A stretch of 34,317 bases of DNA from the NCBI GenBank assembly GCA_018812355.1, contig JAHJDQ010000122.1, positions 1 through 34,317 on the forward strand. Direction: 5' to 3'. The notes beneath the pieces are model-generated. The model had not been told where the DNA came from, did not search any database, and saw only the letters and a list, made by a program, of their open reading frames with translations. This DNA comes from Nanobdellota archaeon. GTDB lineage: Archaea; Nanobdellota; Nanobdellia; Woesearchaeales; GW2011-AR9. Positions 1 through 8,028 of this stretch are shown in pieces. Both the position numbers and the translations under genes were made by a program. Position 1 is the first letter of the stretch. Every line of letters starts with the position of its first letter.

Positions 1-25
1 CTAAATAAAAAATAAATTAAAGTAT

Positions 26-940
26 TCATTCTTTCTCAGCTAAATATTTCTCAGCTTCAATCGCCGCCATACAACCAGAACCAGCAGCAGTAATTGCTTG
101 CCTAAATTTAAAATCCTGTACATCACCCGCTGCAAATACTCCCTCAACACTAGTATGCATAAAACGATTAGCTTCAAGATAACCTTTATTTAATTTCAAC
201 ATCCCTTCAGCAAATTTTGTATTAGGAACATGACCAATCGCTAAAAATACCCCTTCACATTTAAAATCAGTTATCTTTCCCGTCTTCGTATCTTTCAATT
301 TAACTCCAGTAATAAATTTATCATCTCCTAAATATTCAACCACTTCGTTATTCCAAACAATCTTAATCATTTTATTTTTACGCACTTTATCTTGCATAAT
401 TTTAGAAGCTCTAAATACATCTCTTCGAACAACTAGAGTAACTTTACTGGCAAATTTAGTCATGAACAAGGCTTCTTCTATTGCCACATCACCTCCTCCA
501 ACAATAATCACTTCTTTACCTTTGTAAAAAGCACCGTCACAAGTGGCACAAGTACTCACTCCTCGCCCTTTATACTTTGCCTCAGAAGGAATCCCTAACC
601 ATCTTGCCGAAGCACCAGTAGCGATAATCAAAGTTTTAGTTTGAATTCTTTTCTTCCCTAAGTCTAATTCAAAACCATCCTTAATCTCTTTAAAACCGTT
701 CATAATACCATACTCAAATCTGGCTCCGAATCTTTCGGCTTGTTTTTTACACTTCTCCACTAAGTCAGGACCAGTAATCCCCTCAGGAAAACCTGGAAAA
801 TTATCCACTTCTGTGGTATACATCAACTGACCGCCTTCTTCCGGACCTGAAAGAACTAAAGGTTTTAATTCTGCCCGAGAAGCATAAATTGCCGCTGTAC
901 AACCAGCAATACCTGAACCTAAAATCACTATTTTTTCCAT
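26..940 (-). CDS. trxB: Thioredoxin reductase (FAD/NAD(P)H disulfide reductase)
   Basis: A 304-residue low-molecular-weight thioredoxin reductase, the usual length for the family, which passes electrons from NAD(P)H through FAD to a redox-active cysteine pair. Visible motifs are the N-terminal FAD dinucleotide fold GSGIAG (residues 8-13), the active site CATC (131-134), a second nucleotide fold GGGDVA (148-153) and the C-terminal FAD motif AAGDVQD near 272. The ATG at 940 is preceded by AGAGGA at good spacing. It lies 18 bases downstream of the M18 peptidase stop, so the two are probably co-transcribed. Its physiological thioredoxin partner is not in this window. Confidence 0.96.
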   Translation of the reverse strand: MEKIVILGSGIAGCTAAIYASRAELKPLVLSGPEEGGQLMYTTEVDNFPGFPEGITGPDLVEKCKKQAERFGARFEYGIMNGFKEIKDGFELDLGKKRIQTKTLIIATGASARWLGIPSEAKYKGRGVSTCATCDGAFYKGKEVIIVGGGDVAIEEALFMTKFASKVTLVVRRDVFRASKIMQDKVRKNKMIKIVWNNEVVEYLGDDKFITGVKLKDTKTGKITDFKCEGVFLAIGHVPNTKFAEGMLKLNKGYLEANRFMHTSVEGVFAAGDVQDFKFRQAITAAGSGCMAAIEAEKYLAEKE

Positions 941-958
941 TTCATCATTCCTCTTAAA

Positions 959-2347
959 TTAGCTTTCAAAAAATGTTTTATAAGCTAAATAAGCACTGTA
1001 AACATCAACTTTACTAGTTAGTTCATTCGGAGAATGCATTCCCAAGACGCAAGGACCAACATCAATACAATCAAGACCATACTTAGCCACAAATTGAGCA
1101 ATCGTTCCTCCTCCGCCAATATCAATCTTGCCTAATTCTCCTGTTTGCCAGACCACTTTTTTCTGATCTAATAAGCTAATTAACCAACTCATATACTCGC
1201 TACTTGCATCTGTCGTTCCGTACTTACCGCCGCCGCCACCATATTTTTCTACACTTACCCCATGGCCAAGTAAAGAAACATTGGTAGCATCATGAGCTTC
1301 TGGAAAATTTGGATCATGAGCTGCCGTGACATCAGCACTAATTGATTTAGAATTTTCAAAAAGCTTGTGCACAGCACCTTTATGATTACATGATTTTACC
1401 AAGTCAAGTAGAAAGTTTTCTAAAATTCGGCTATCCGCTCCAGTATTGCCCATACTACCAATCTCTTCTTTATCAACAAACATTCCAATTACCGTTCTTT
1501 TTGCATTAGAATCAAGCAGAGCTCTCAGAGTAGTAAAAGTGCAAACCCGATCATCTTGACCATAAGCAGAAATCATTGACTTATCAAAACCAATCTCGCT
1601 GGGTTTATTAGCAGGGACAAATTCCACATCAGCACTAATAAAATCTTTTTCGATAACCCCATACTTTTTGTTTAAAATCTCCAGAATATTCAGTTTCACT
1701 TTTTCTTTGATTTCTTCGCTTCTTACCGGAATATTCCCGACGACAATCCCTAACTGTTCTCCCTCAACAATCTTCGTTCCTTTCTTCTCTAACTGTTCTT
1801 TAGCTAAATGAGGTAATAAATCAGGAATAATAAACCTAGGTTCATTATCATTTTCTCCTAAAGAAAATTCAACTTTGCCTTTTTTTGTATGCGCAACTAC
1901 ATACATTGCTAAAGGCATATTCACCCAATGATATTTCTTAATTCCACCATAATAATGACTTTTCAACAGACACAACCCTTCTTTTTCTACAAAAGGTTGA
2001 GGTTTAAGATCCAGTCTTGGAGAATCAATATGCGCCCCTACTAATCTAAAATTTTCTAAAGAACTTCCAATTTTGGCACAAAACACACTTTTCTCTTTAA
2101 AAATTTTGTAGACTTTATCCCCCTTTTTACAATTGTTTACTTTAGCCAAATCTTTAAATCCTTTCTTTGTTAACTCTTTGACTATTAATTTAACCGCTTC
2201 TCTCTCTGTTTTAACTCTCGTTAAAAAATCAATATAACCAGTGCAGAAACGAAAAACAAGGTCTTTATTTAGCCCGTCCCAGGCTGACTTCTTTTCATAA
2301 GCCAAATCTAATTGTAATTTTTTTAATTTGGAATCATTGGTTTTCAT
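959..2347 (-). CDS. M18 family aminopeptidase (aspartyl-aminopeptidase-like)
   Basis: A 462-residue cytosolic metallo-aminopeptidase of family M18, which trims N-terminal residues from peptides with a two-zinc centre. The metal and catalytic motifs are in family order: GAHIDSPR (His106), GQDDR (Asp265/266), DKEEIGSMG (Glu294/295), SADVTAAHD (about 337-345) and GMHSPNE (His438). Length matches the family. The ATG at 2347 has a strong GAGGTG Shine-Dalgarno 5 bases upstream, and a TATA-like sequence lies near 2379-2387. The gene precedes trxB in the same orientation. Acidic-residue preference is assumed from the family and cannot be read directly. Confidence 0.93.
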   Translation of the reverse strand: MKTNDSKLKKLQLDLAYEKKSAWDGLNKDLVFRFCTGYIDFLTRVKTEREAVKLIVKELTKKGFKDLAKVNNCKKGDKVYKIFKEKSVFCAKIGSSLENFRLVGAHIDSPRLDLKPQPFVEKEGLCLLKSHYYGGIKKYHWVNMPLAMYVVAHTKKGKVEFSLGENDNEPRFIIPDLLPHLAKEQLEKKGTKIVEGEQLGIVVGNIPVRSEEIKEKVKLNILEILNKKYGVIEKDFISADVEFVPANKPSEIGFDKSMISAYGQDDRVCTFTTLRALLDSNAKRTVIGMFVDKEEIGSMGNTGADSRILENFLLDLVKSCNHKGAVHKLFENSKSISADVTAAHDPNFPEAHDATNVSLLGHGVSVEKYGGGGGKYGTTDASSEYMSWLISLLDQKKVVWQTGELGKIDIGGGGTIAQFVAKYGLDCIDVGPCVLGMHSPNELTSKVDVYSAYLAYKTFFES

Positions 2348-2402
2348 ATTAACACCTCACTTCCTATAATTAATAATAAACTTATAAACTTTTAGTTAAT
2401 TA

Positions 2403-3089
2403 TCATGAATAACGTTCAAACTTTACTTTTTCTGGCGCCACTCCCTCTTCTAACAATAAATCTTTAACACTAACCACTAACTCTTTAATTCCACAAATGT
2501 AAAAAGTTTTCTCCTTAAGGTTCTTTGGCAAGTGTTTCTGCACTCTTCCTGTCTTTCCATCCCATTCTTCTCTGGTTAAAGTAGGCAAGTAAATAAAATT
2601 TGAATACTTTTTCTCCAACTCTTGTAATTCTTTATGTAAAATTAAATCTTCTTTTTTCTTCACGCTAAATAAAAGCACAAACTTTTTTTCTGAAAACTTT
2701 TCAACATTATTCGCAACTATATTATAAAGTGGAGCTAACCCACAACCACACCCAATAAACCAATGTTCTGGACTTAAGTCAGGAGCAAATGTAAAATGGC
2801 CCAAAGGCCCTTTAACATTAAATTCTTGGCCAATTTTCATTTTTTCAAAAACACTTCCCGCAAATCCTCCCAAAATAATCTTAATCAGAAAAACCACCCC
2901 TTTATTTTCTTTATCATAATCAAAAATCGAATAAGAACGGGGCTTTCTTTCTCCCTCTTTTTCAATCATGAACGTTAGAAATTGTCCCGGCTGAAATTCT
3001 ACTTCTGTTGAGGAGGAGAAAGTATACTTAAAAACATCATGAGTTAACTTCTCTTGCTTAATCAACTTAATTTGGAACGATTGCACCAT
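2403..3089 (-). CDS. FAD/NAD(P)-binding oxidoreductase, ferredoxin reductase family
   Basis: A 228-residue flavoprotein with the ferredoxin-NADP reductase fold. The FAD domain shows RSYSIFDY (the RxYS flavin motif, about 52-59) and GGFAGSVF; the NAD(P) domain shows GCGCGLAPLYNI, a variant of the usual GTGIAPL motif, and a C-terminal YICG followed by an aromatic FERYS end. It resembles the reductase subunits PyrK, AscD and Hmp but carries no iron-sulfur cysteine cluster or fused partner, so the electron acceptor is unknown. A TATA box (3111-3120, read leftward) lies about 26 bases before the ATG, so the mRNA is probably leaderless. It appears monocistronic. Confidence 0.88.
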   Translation of the reverse strand: MVQSFQIKLIKQEKLTHDVFKYTFSSSTEVEFQPGQFLTFMIEKEGERKPRSYSIFDYDKENKGVVFLIKIILGGFAGSVFEKMKIGQEFNVKGPLGHFTFAPDLSPEHWFIGCGCGLAPLYNIVANNVEKFSEKKFVLLFSVKKKEDLILHKELQELEKKYSNFIYLPTLTREEWDGKTGRVQKHLPKNLKEKTFYICGIKELVVSVKDLLLEEGVAPEKVKFERYS

Positions 3090-3110
3090 TATTTTTTTAT
3101 TTTTTATATT

Positions 3111-3120
3111 ATATATAAAG
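3111..3120 (-). promoter_or_regulatory. TATA box of the flavin oxidoreductase gene
   Basis: Read on the minus strand this is CTTTATATAT, centred about 26 bases upstream of the ATG at 3089. That spacing puts transcription start at or next to the start codon, as for leaderless archaeal mRNAs. Confidence 0.6.
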
Positions 3121-3146
3121 CTTATGAGAATTAAACCTTTAACAAA

Positions 3147-3464
3147 CTACTTCTTCCATGATTTCAGAAATTCTTTTACTCTTTTTTCTCCTCGCGGAGC
3201 AGCTTTCTCTCCTAAAGTGTAATAAATCTTCTCAACAACACTCCCCCAAGAGAAGTTTCCTTGTTCTTGTTCAATCTTGTGCATTTTAATCTCTTTTGTC
3301 TCTTTTCCCTTACGTAGATGATAATAAACACTCCTTTGCGTTACCGTCGGAAAGATTTCATTATAAATTTTAGCAATCTGATATCCATATCCCTGACCGA
3401 GATAATAAAGAATTTCAACAACATTCTGTCTAATCACACTTTTAGTTGGCCGCCCTTTTTTCAT
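3147..3464 (-). CDS. PadR-like winged-helix transcriptional regulator (putative)
   Basis: A 105-residue basic protein. Residues about 10-60 read like a winged helix (VVEILYYLGQGYGYQIAKIY, then an SVYYHLRKG recognition-helix-like segment), as in PadR or other small archaeal HTH regulators. The N-terminus, MKKGRPTKS, is a basic AT-hook-like tail. It is divergent from the Lrp-like gene at 3560, and the short gap contains a TATA-like sequence that could serve both. No effector domain is visible. Assignment to PadR rather than another winged-helix family is tentative; DNA binding is inferred. Confidence 0.6.
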   Translation of the reverse strand: MKKGRPTKSVIRQNVVEILYYLGQGYGYQIAKIYNEIFPTVTQRSVYYHLRKGKETKEIKMHKIEQEQGNFSWGSVVEKIYYTLGEKAAPRGEKRVKEFLKSWKK

Positions 3465-3517
3465 GATTATTTGAAATCTCCTGCATTTATATTTATTTCT
3501 CTTCTAGTTGAGCAAAC

Positions 3518-3527
3518 TTTATATATT
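3518..3527 (+). promoter_or_regulatory. TATA box between divergent regulator genes
   Basis: TTTATATATT lies about 37 bases before the ATG at 3560 and about 58 bases before the ATG at 3464 on the other strand. The near-palindromic box could fire in either direction. The + gene also has GGTGGTG just upstream of its ATG, which suggests a short leader. Confidence 0.5.
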
Positions 3528-3559
3528 TCAAAAACACTGAACGATTTGGTGGTGCAAAA

Positions 3560-3790
3560 ATGAAAGCTTTTGTTCAAATTTCTTTAAAAGAGGGCAATGA
3601 ACGACGTTTAGTCAGAGAACTACAGAGTTACAGCCAAATTAGAAATACTTATCTCCTTTTTGGAGAATGGGACATTATGGCCGAGATTGAAATGTCCTCA
3701 GCTGAAGAGCTTGCTACTTTTGTTCTGGAAAAAATAAGATCAAGGCCGGATGTAAGATTAACCAGCAGTTTAATCGTTGCTGGCCAATAG
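3560..3790 (+). CDS. Stand-alone Lrp/AsnC ligand-binding (RAM) domain protein
   Basis: A 76-residue protein equal to the C-terminal RAM/effector domain of Lrp/AsnC regulators, with no DNA-binding helix-turn-helix. The fold is visible as an initial strand AFVQISLKEG, a helix, a central FGEWDIMAEIEM (the typical G-x-xD segment) and a closing strand TSSLIVAGQ. Such stand-alone RAM proteins are known in archaea and may bind amino acids or partner with full-length Lrp proteins. The start is preceded by a GGTGGTG ribosome-binding site. It ends with TAG, one of several genes here that use amber as a true stop. The RNase P subunit follows after 31 bases. Confidence 0.85.
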   Translation: MKAFVQISLKEGNERRLVRELQSYSQIRNTYLLFGEWDIMAEIEMSSAEELATFVLEKIRSRPDVRLTSSLIVAGQ

Positions 3791-3821
3791 ATTTATTAAC
3801 TTCTTTTTCTTTTTTCTGATT

Positions 3822-4142
3822 ATGTCTAAACCTTTACTTTCCAAACAAAAACAGAAACAAATTGCTCAAGAAAGAATCAAGATTCTCTTTGATCAAGCAG
3901 AACAAGCTTTCCAAAAAAATAAAGCTCTCGCTAACCGTTACGTTACTTTAGCTAGAAAGTTGGCGATGAAAGTTAAATTAAGTATGCCGCGAGAATTTAA
4001 AAGAAAATATTGTAAACATTGTTATAAATACCTTAAACCTGGAATAAATGCCAGAATAAGAACCAGAGACAGCAAAGTAATCATCTCTTGCTTTGAATGC
4101 AAAAAATTTACTAGAATTCCGGTAACCAAAAAGAAAAATTAA
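3822..4142 (+). CDS. rnp4: Ribonuclease P protein component 4 (Rpp21/Rpr2 family)
   Basis: A 106-residue zinc-ribbon subunit of archaeal RNase P, which helps the catalytic RNA remove tRNA 5' leaders. The N-terminal half is helical and basic; the C-terminal half has the zinc ligands in a CKHC...CFEC arrangement followed by KFTRIPV, typical of Rpp21. The start is placed at the ATG at 3822 (MSKPLL) because an upstream TTG in frame would add a phenylalanine-rich stretch foreign to the family and would overlap the preceding gene. Its stop overlaps the converging ppsA stop, the sequence TTAA at 4139-4142 serving as TAA on both strands. Confidence 0.9.
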   Translation: MSKPLLSKQKQKQIAQERIKILFDQAEQAFQKNKALANRYVTLARKLAMKVKLSMPREFKRKYCKHCYKYLKPGINARIRTRDSKVIISCFECKKFTRIPVTKKKN

Positions 4143-4744
4143 CTCCCTTTCTCCGTCAACTCTTCCCTTTCCGCATCTAACATTAATTTCTTCTCAACTC
4201 TAGCTACAACATGCCGAATTTCCTGAATTGCATCGATATTAGCCGAAATACTATCAACCCCTTGATGTACTAAAAATTTGGCCATTTCTGGATCTGAACC
4301 AGCCTGTCCGCAAATACTACTCTTTACTCCATACTTCTGACAAACTTTAATTACTTTAGCGATCTCACCCAAAACAGCCGGATGCAGTTCATCAAAATGT
4401 TTAGCAATCATACTATTGTTTCGATCTAATCCTAAAGTTAACTGTGTTAGATCATTCGTTCCAAAACTAACAAAATCTATCCCCTCTTGACATAACTCTT
4501 CCATAATCCAGCAAGCCGCCGGAGTCTCGACCATAATTCCGAAATCAACATCTTGCGATGGTTCCAAACCAACAGAACGCATTATTTCTTTCGCTTTCTT
4601 AACTTCGTTTACATTAATAATAAAAGGCAACATCACCCCAACATTATCTAGACCTTCATCATGTAATTCTTTGATTGCCTGAAACTCCGCTTTCAATATC
4701 CTAGGTTCATCAAGTAAACGACGAATCGCATGCCAACCAATCAT
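4139..4744 (-). CDS. ppsA: Phosphoenolpyruvate synthase, C-terminal part (after in-frame stop)
   Basis: This is the last 201 residues of PEP synthase, the PEP/pyruvate-binding TIM-barrel end. It shows MVETPAA, the FGTNDLTQLTLGLDRN substrate loop and SICGQAG, whose cysteine corresponds to the catalytic Cys of the family. The ATG at 4744 is only the first methionine after the amber codon. Reading back in the same frame, six codons (P-K-E-T-D-P) join it to TAG at 4763-4765 and then to the upstream part, so together they form one 767-codon ppsA. Nothing resembling a Shine-Dalgarno is evident before 4744, so independent translation is doubtful. Confidence 0.85.
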   Translation of the reverse strand: MIGWHAIRRLLDEPRILKAEFQAIKELHDEGLDNVGVMLPFIINVNEVKKAKEIMRSVGLEPSQDVDFGIMVETPAACWIMEELCQEGIDFVSFGTNDLTQLTLGLDRNNSMIAKHFDELHPAVLGEIAKVIKVCQKYGVKSSICGQAGSDPEMAKFLVHQGVDSISANIDAIQEIRHVVARVEKKLMLDAEREELTEKGS

Positions 4745-4762
4745 CGGATCGGTTTCTTTTGG

Positions 4763-4765
4763 CTA
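4763..4765 (-). other. In-frame amber (TAG) codon inside ppsA
   Basis: Read leftward the sequence is ...GGT GAT AAA TAG CCA AAA GAA ACC GAT CCG ATG.... Both sides are continuous PEP synthase in the same frame. In the family this stretch normally reads GGE-x-EP, so TAG stands where an acidic residue (probably GAG) is expected, one base change away. Confidence 0.9.
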
Positions 4766-6442
4766 TTTATCACCCCCTTGTAACCCACGATACTCATCAG
4801 TCCTTAAATCAGAACATCTGACCCATACTGGTTTGTGCTGAAACGCTTTAGCAATCTTACCAATTCCCTCTTTTAACAGATTAACATAATCCTGATCTTT
4901 ATCCTGGCGAATATATTCTGCCGGATGCACTCCTCCCTTAGCAATAATGATTTCTAACCTCACCAACCCAATGCCATCAGCATGCGTTGTTGCTGCCCTC
5001 TCAGCAGCTTCTGGTAAATCTAAAATTAGTTTTATTTCTGTAGCTGTAATTATTTCCTCTCCAGAAACCACAGTCTTAACCAGTTCTTCTTTAATTTTTA
5101 TTTTTCCTTCGTAAACAATACCCTTAGTTGCATGCACTGTAATTATTTGTCCATCCTGCAAAACCTCAGTGGCATGTTCCGTCCCCACAACACAAGGAAT
5201 CCCCATCTCTCGCGAAACAATCGCCGCATGACAAGTCATTCCACCTTCATTAGTAACAATTGCCCCCGCTTTCTGCATTGCCGGCACCCAATCAGGAGTA
5301 GTCATCTTCGCAACTAAAATATCACCTTTTCCAACTTTACTTAACTCAGCCGGACTGTTAACCACTTTTACCGGTCCAGCATAAACTCCTCGCGAAGCTG
5401 TTTCACCTTTTAACAAAATTTTCCCTGCTCCCTCTACATCAAGAGAACGCTCCTCTTTTTTTTCTTTAAATGTGGTTACCGCACGAGATTGTACAATATA
5501 AATTTCATTTTTTTCAATTGCCCATTCAATATCCTGTGGTAAGTTATAATGCTCTTCAATTTTTTTGCCTAACCGGGCCAATTCTTTAATCTGAGAATCT
5601 GGCACAATCTGTCTTGTTTGTAACTCTTCAGGAATTTTTCGGTTCTCATTCTCTCCTTCTTCATTCCGATACATCCCAATCTCCTGTTTCTTCACTTCAA
5701 TTTTTTTAATCGTTTTAGTTTCCTTATCCACTAAATAAAAATCGGGACTCACTGTTCCTGAAACAATCATCTCCCCTAATCCATAAACTGCTTCAATGAC
5801 AATTTCATTTTCAACATTAGTCGATGGATTAACTGTAAACATCACTCCAGAAGTTTCTGAATTAACCATTTTCTGCACAATCGCCGAGATCAACACTTTA
5901 TCCTGGGCAAACTTGTTTTTTTCCCGATAATAAATAGCTCTTGCCGTAAATAAACTTGCCCAACACGCTCTTACTGCCGCAACCACATTATCTTTTCCTT
6001 TAATGTTTAAATAAGTAGCTTGCTGTCCAGCAAAAGAAGCATCTGGTAAATCTTCCGCCGTTGCCGAACTTCTTACTGCTACAAAAACATCCTCAACTTC
6101 TAATAAATCATGCGCATCTTTTCCTGCTCCTAACAATTCATAATTATCTTTGATCTCTTCAATAATCTCTTCCGGGATTTCTGTAGCAATAATCAACTCT
6201 TGAATTTTCCTGGCGACTGCTTGTAAATTTTCCGTTTCTTCAATCTTTAATCCTATTAACAATTCCTGAATCTTATTTTTTATTCCTGTTTTTTCAATAA
6301 AATATCCATAACCTTGCGCCGTAACTGCAAATCCTGGTGGAACCGGCAGGCCAAGATTAAACATAATCCCTAAATTCTTGCCCTTACCTCCTACTGAACC
6401 AATATCTTTCTCAGAAATATCTTTAAACCATTTAACATACAT
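4763..6442 (-). CDS. ppsA: Phosphoenolpyruvate synthase, N-terminal and central part (ends at in-frame amber)
   Basis: The first 559 residues of PEP synthase, which makes PEP, AMP and phosphate from pyruvate and ATP and feeds gluconeogenesis. Visible are the ATP-grasp start GSVGGKGKNLG (16-26), the nucleotide loop VAVRSSATAEDLPDASFAGQ (121-140) and the swivelling phosphohistidine site GGMTCHAAIVSREMG with His405. It stops at TAG within RGLQGGDK, just before the substrate-binding barrel. The ATG at 6442 follows AGAGGTG with 5-base spacing. Everything else about the gene looks intact, so a recent nonsense mutation, a sequencing error or programmed read-through are all possible. Confidence 0.92.
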   Translation of the reverse strand: MYVKWFKDISEKDIGSVGGKGKNLGIMFNLGLPVPPGFAVTAQGYGYFIEKTGIKNKIQELLIGLKIEETENLQAVARKIQELIIATEIPEEIIEEIKDNYELLGAGKDAHDLLEVEDVFVAVRSSATAEDLPDASFAGQQATYLNIKGKDNVVAAVRACWASLFTARAIYYREKNKFAQDKVLISAIVQKMVNSETSGVMFTVNPSTNVENEIVIEAVYGLGEMIVSGTVSPDFYLVDKETKTIKKIEVKKQEIGMYRNEEGENENRKIPEELQTRQIVPDSQIKELARLGKKIEEHYNLPQDIEWAIEKNEIYIVQSRAVTTFKEKKEERSLDVEGAGKILLKGETASRGVYAGPVKVVNSPAELSKVGKGDILVAKMTTPDWVPAMQKAGAIVTNEGGMTCHAAIVSREMGIPCVVGTEHATEVLQDGQIITVHATKGIVYEGKIKIKEELVKTVVSGEEIITATEIKLILDLPEAAERAATTHADGIGLVRLEIIIAKGGVHPAEYIRQDKDQDYVNLLKEGIGKIAKAFQHKPVWVRCSDLRTDEYRGLQGGDK

Positions 6443-6496
6443 TTGTACACCTCTTATAATACCACTTAGAAAATTAGGGATTATTTAAAGATTGTC

Positions 6497-6796
6497 TTAA
6501 ATGAATGATAAATCAATCAATTTTTTCAATTTTTCTTCTAAAATATCCAATAAACCATTGACTTCTTCATTCCGTTTATCTTTCGCACTTCTAATATTTC
6601 TCTCAACAAGTTTTTTTTCAGCAGTTATATCAATAATACAATTCTTACTTTTTCTTCTTTTAATAGCTGCTATTGTTGCTTCTAAACCAGGTAAAAAAGC
6701 ATTAATCCTCAACCCAAACATATTGTCTTCATTCTTTTCTTTAATGCTTTCAACCAATAATTGTATCTCAGCTTTAAGATCTTTAAGTTCAGTCAT
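6497..6796 (-). CDS. Hypothetical helical protein downstream of TRAM gene
   Basis: A 99-residue, charged, mostly helical protein that I do not recognise. It has heptad-like stretches near both ends (LKAEIQLLVESIKE and VNGLLDILEEKLKKLID) and no cysteines that would suggest metal binding beyond a single one. Its start overlaps the TRAM protein stop within GATGACTGA, which argues for translational coupling and for this strand rather than the equally long reading frame on the opposite strand. It lies between the TRAM gene and ppsA. Function unknown. Confidence 0.6.
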   Translation of the reverse strand: MTELKDLKAEIQLLVESIKEKNEDNMFGLRINAFLPGLEATIAAIKRRKSKNCIIDITAEKKLVERNIRSAKDKRNEEVNGLLDILEEKLKKLIDLSFI

Positions 6797-7121
6797 CTTC
6801 TTCTAACTCTTCCCCAAAATCATCTGTATCGTCATAAGATTCATCAATCTCGGGTTCTTTTTCTGCTTCCATTTCTTCAGCAGAAACAGTAGCAAATTTT
6901 TTTTCCCTTACCGGCTTTTCCAGTTTTTCAACCACTTCAGCAAAACCAACTTTCTCGAGAACTTTAGTGATTCTGATCTTCACATAATCTCCTTTTTTAA
7001 CATGAGGTACAAACAAAACAAAACCTCTAACTCGCGCAATACCGTCGCCTTTTTCACCAACAGCATCAATATTTACTTCATGTGTCTCTCCTGCTTTAAC
7101 AGGAGCACTATTTTCATTCAT
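6789..7121 (-). CDS. TRAM domain RNA-binding protein with acidic tail
   Basis: A 110-residue protein. Residues about 10-65 form a TRAM domain, the small beta-barrel RNA-binding module: VNIDAVGEKGDGIARVRGFVLFVP, then VKIRITKVLEKVGFAEVVE. Single-TRAM proteins of this size are widespread in archaea and some act as RNA chaperones. Unusually, the second half is a long acidic tail (residues about 80-110 are mostly Glu and Asp), which could compete with RNA or mediate protein contacts. The ATG at 7121 has a near-perfect GGAGGT Shine-Dalgarno 8 bases upstream. The 130-base upstream gap holds only AT-rich promoter-like sequence. Confidence 0.88.
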   Translation of the reverse strand: MNENSAPVKAGETHEVNIDAVGEKGDGIARVRGFVLFVPHVKKGDYVKIRITKVLEKVGFAEVVEKLEKPVREKKFATVSAEEMEAEKEPEIDESYDDTDDFGEELEEDD

Positions 7122-7251
7122 TTAAACGTACCTCCAAATATGTTCATTACTAGATTAGAATTAGACATTTGTAATTTTTTTCTGATTATTCATAACTTTA
7201 ATTTAAAGAATAGGCTTATTTTATTTAAAGGTTATGTAAAATCATCAAAAA

Positions 7252-8028
7252 TCAACCTCTAACTAAATAATTCTCTTCAAATGTTTTTCTTCTTTCTTTA
7301 AAGAAAATTCCAAAAGGGATTTTACCTGCCTGAGCATAATCCCATTTTCTAGCTTCCTCTACCGCTTTGACAAAAAGCATTGGTTTAATTTGATAAGAAT
7401 TTTCCCTAACAAAAGTAGAACAATCATGATAAACTTTACAGGGCTGAATAATCTCAACAAATGAAAAACCGGAATGTTTGATTGCTTCACCGATAACAAA
7501 AATTAATTGTTTTGGATCTAACGCTGATACTCTAGATACAAAACTAGCTCCTGCTTCTAGCGCTAAGACCACGGGATTAAGTGCTTTTTCTTGCACACCA
7601 AAAGGATGGGTTCTTTCCACAAAACCTTTCTCTGTGGTTGCCGTCGCTTGTCCTGTTGTTAATGAAAAAACTTGATTATTATGCACTAATAAAGTCATGT
7701 TAATGTTAGACCTACAAGCATGGATAAAATGACTTAAGCCTTCACTAAACGCGCCGCCATCCCCACTAAAACAGAGAACTTGAAGTTTAGGATTTCCAAC
7801 TTTAACCCCAAAAGCAGTTGGGATTGCTCTCCCATGCAAACCATAAAATCCGGAAATATCTAAATAATCATAAATCTTACTATTACAACCAATGTCTGTT
7901 ACCATCGCAAAATCTTCTTTTTTATAATTAGACTTAGTTAAGTTTTCTAATACTTTCTTCACTGCTGCCTCAATCATAAAATTGGGACAACCTGGACACC
8001 AAGTATTTTCATTCTTTGTTTCAAACAT
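7252..8028 (-). CDS. 2-oxoacid:ferredoxin oxidoreductase, beta subunit
   Basis: A 258-residue TPP-binding beta subunit that decarboxylates a 2-oxoacid to an acyl-CoA while reducing ferredoxin. Seen in order: WCPGCPN (two [4Fe-4S] cysteines), DIGCNSK (third cysteine), the TPP motif SGDGGAFSEGLSHFIHACRSNINMTLLVHNN with its usual GDG...NN pattern, GQATATT, and QPCKVYHDC (fourth cysteine). The start overlaps the alpha-subunit stop in AATGTTTGA, so the two are coupled. Whether the substrate is pyruvate, 2-oxoglutarate or another oxoacid cannot be read from motifs alone. Confidence 0.94.
   Translation of the reverse strand: MFETKNENTWCPGCPNFMIEAAVKKVLENLTKSNYKKEDFAMVTDIGCNSKIYDYLDISGFYGLHGRAIPTAFGVKVGNPKLQVLCFSGDGGAFSEGLSHFIHACRSNINMTLLVHNNQVFSLTTGQATATTEKGFVERTHPFGVQEKALNPVVLALEAGASFVSRVSALDPKQLIFVIGEAIKHSGFSFVEIIQPCKVYHDCSTFVRENSYQIKPMLFVKAVEEARKWDYAQAGKIPFGIFFKERRKTFEENYLVRG

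Noticed and set aside
3777..3821. Earlier TTG start for the RNase P subunit
   Set aside because: It would add a stretch of phenylalanines encoded by the T-rich spacer, overlaps the preceding gene and is not part of the Rpp21 family.
4763..4765. TAG as a reassigned sense codon or pyrrolysine codon
   Set aside because: TAG terminates several other genes in the window at positions where the family is expected to end, and no pyrrolysine machinery is present here. The family residue at this site is normally acidic, not a special catalytic position.
6501..6806. 101-residue open frame on the + strand opposite the small helical protein
   Set aside because: It is a low-complexity Phe/Ser/Leu-rich antisense frame. 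The minus-strand frame overlaps the TRAM stop and has a balanced helical composition.
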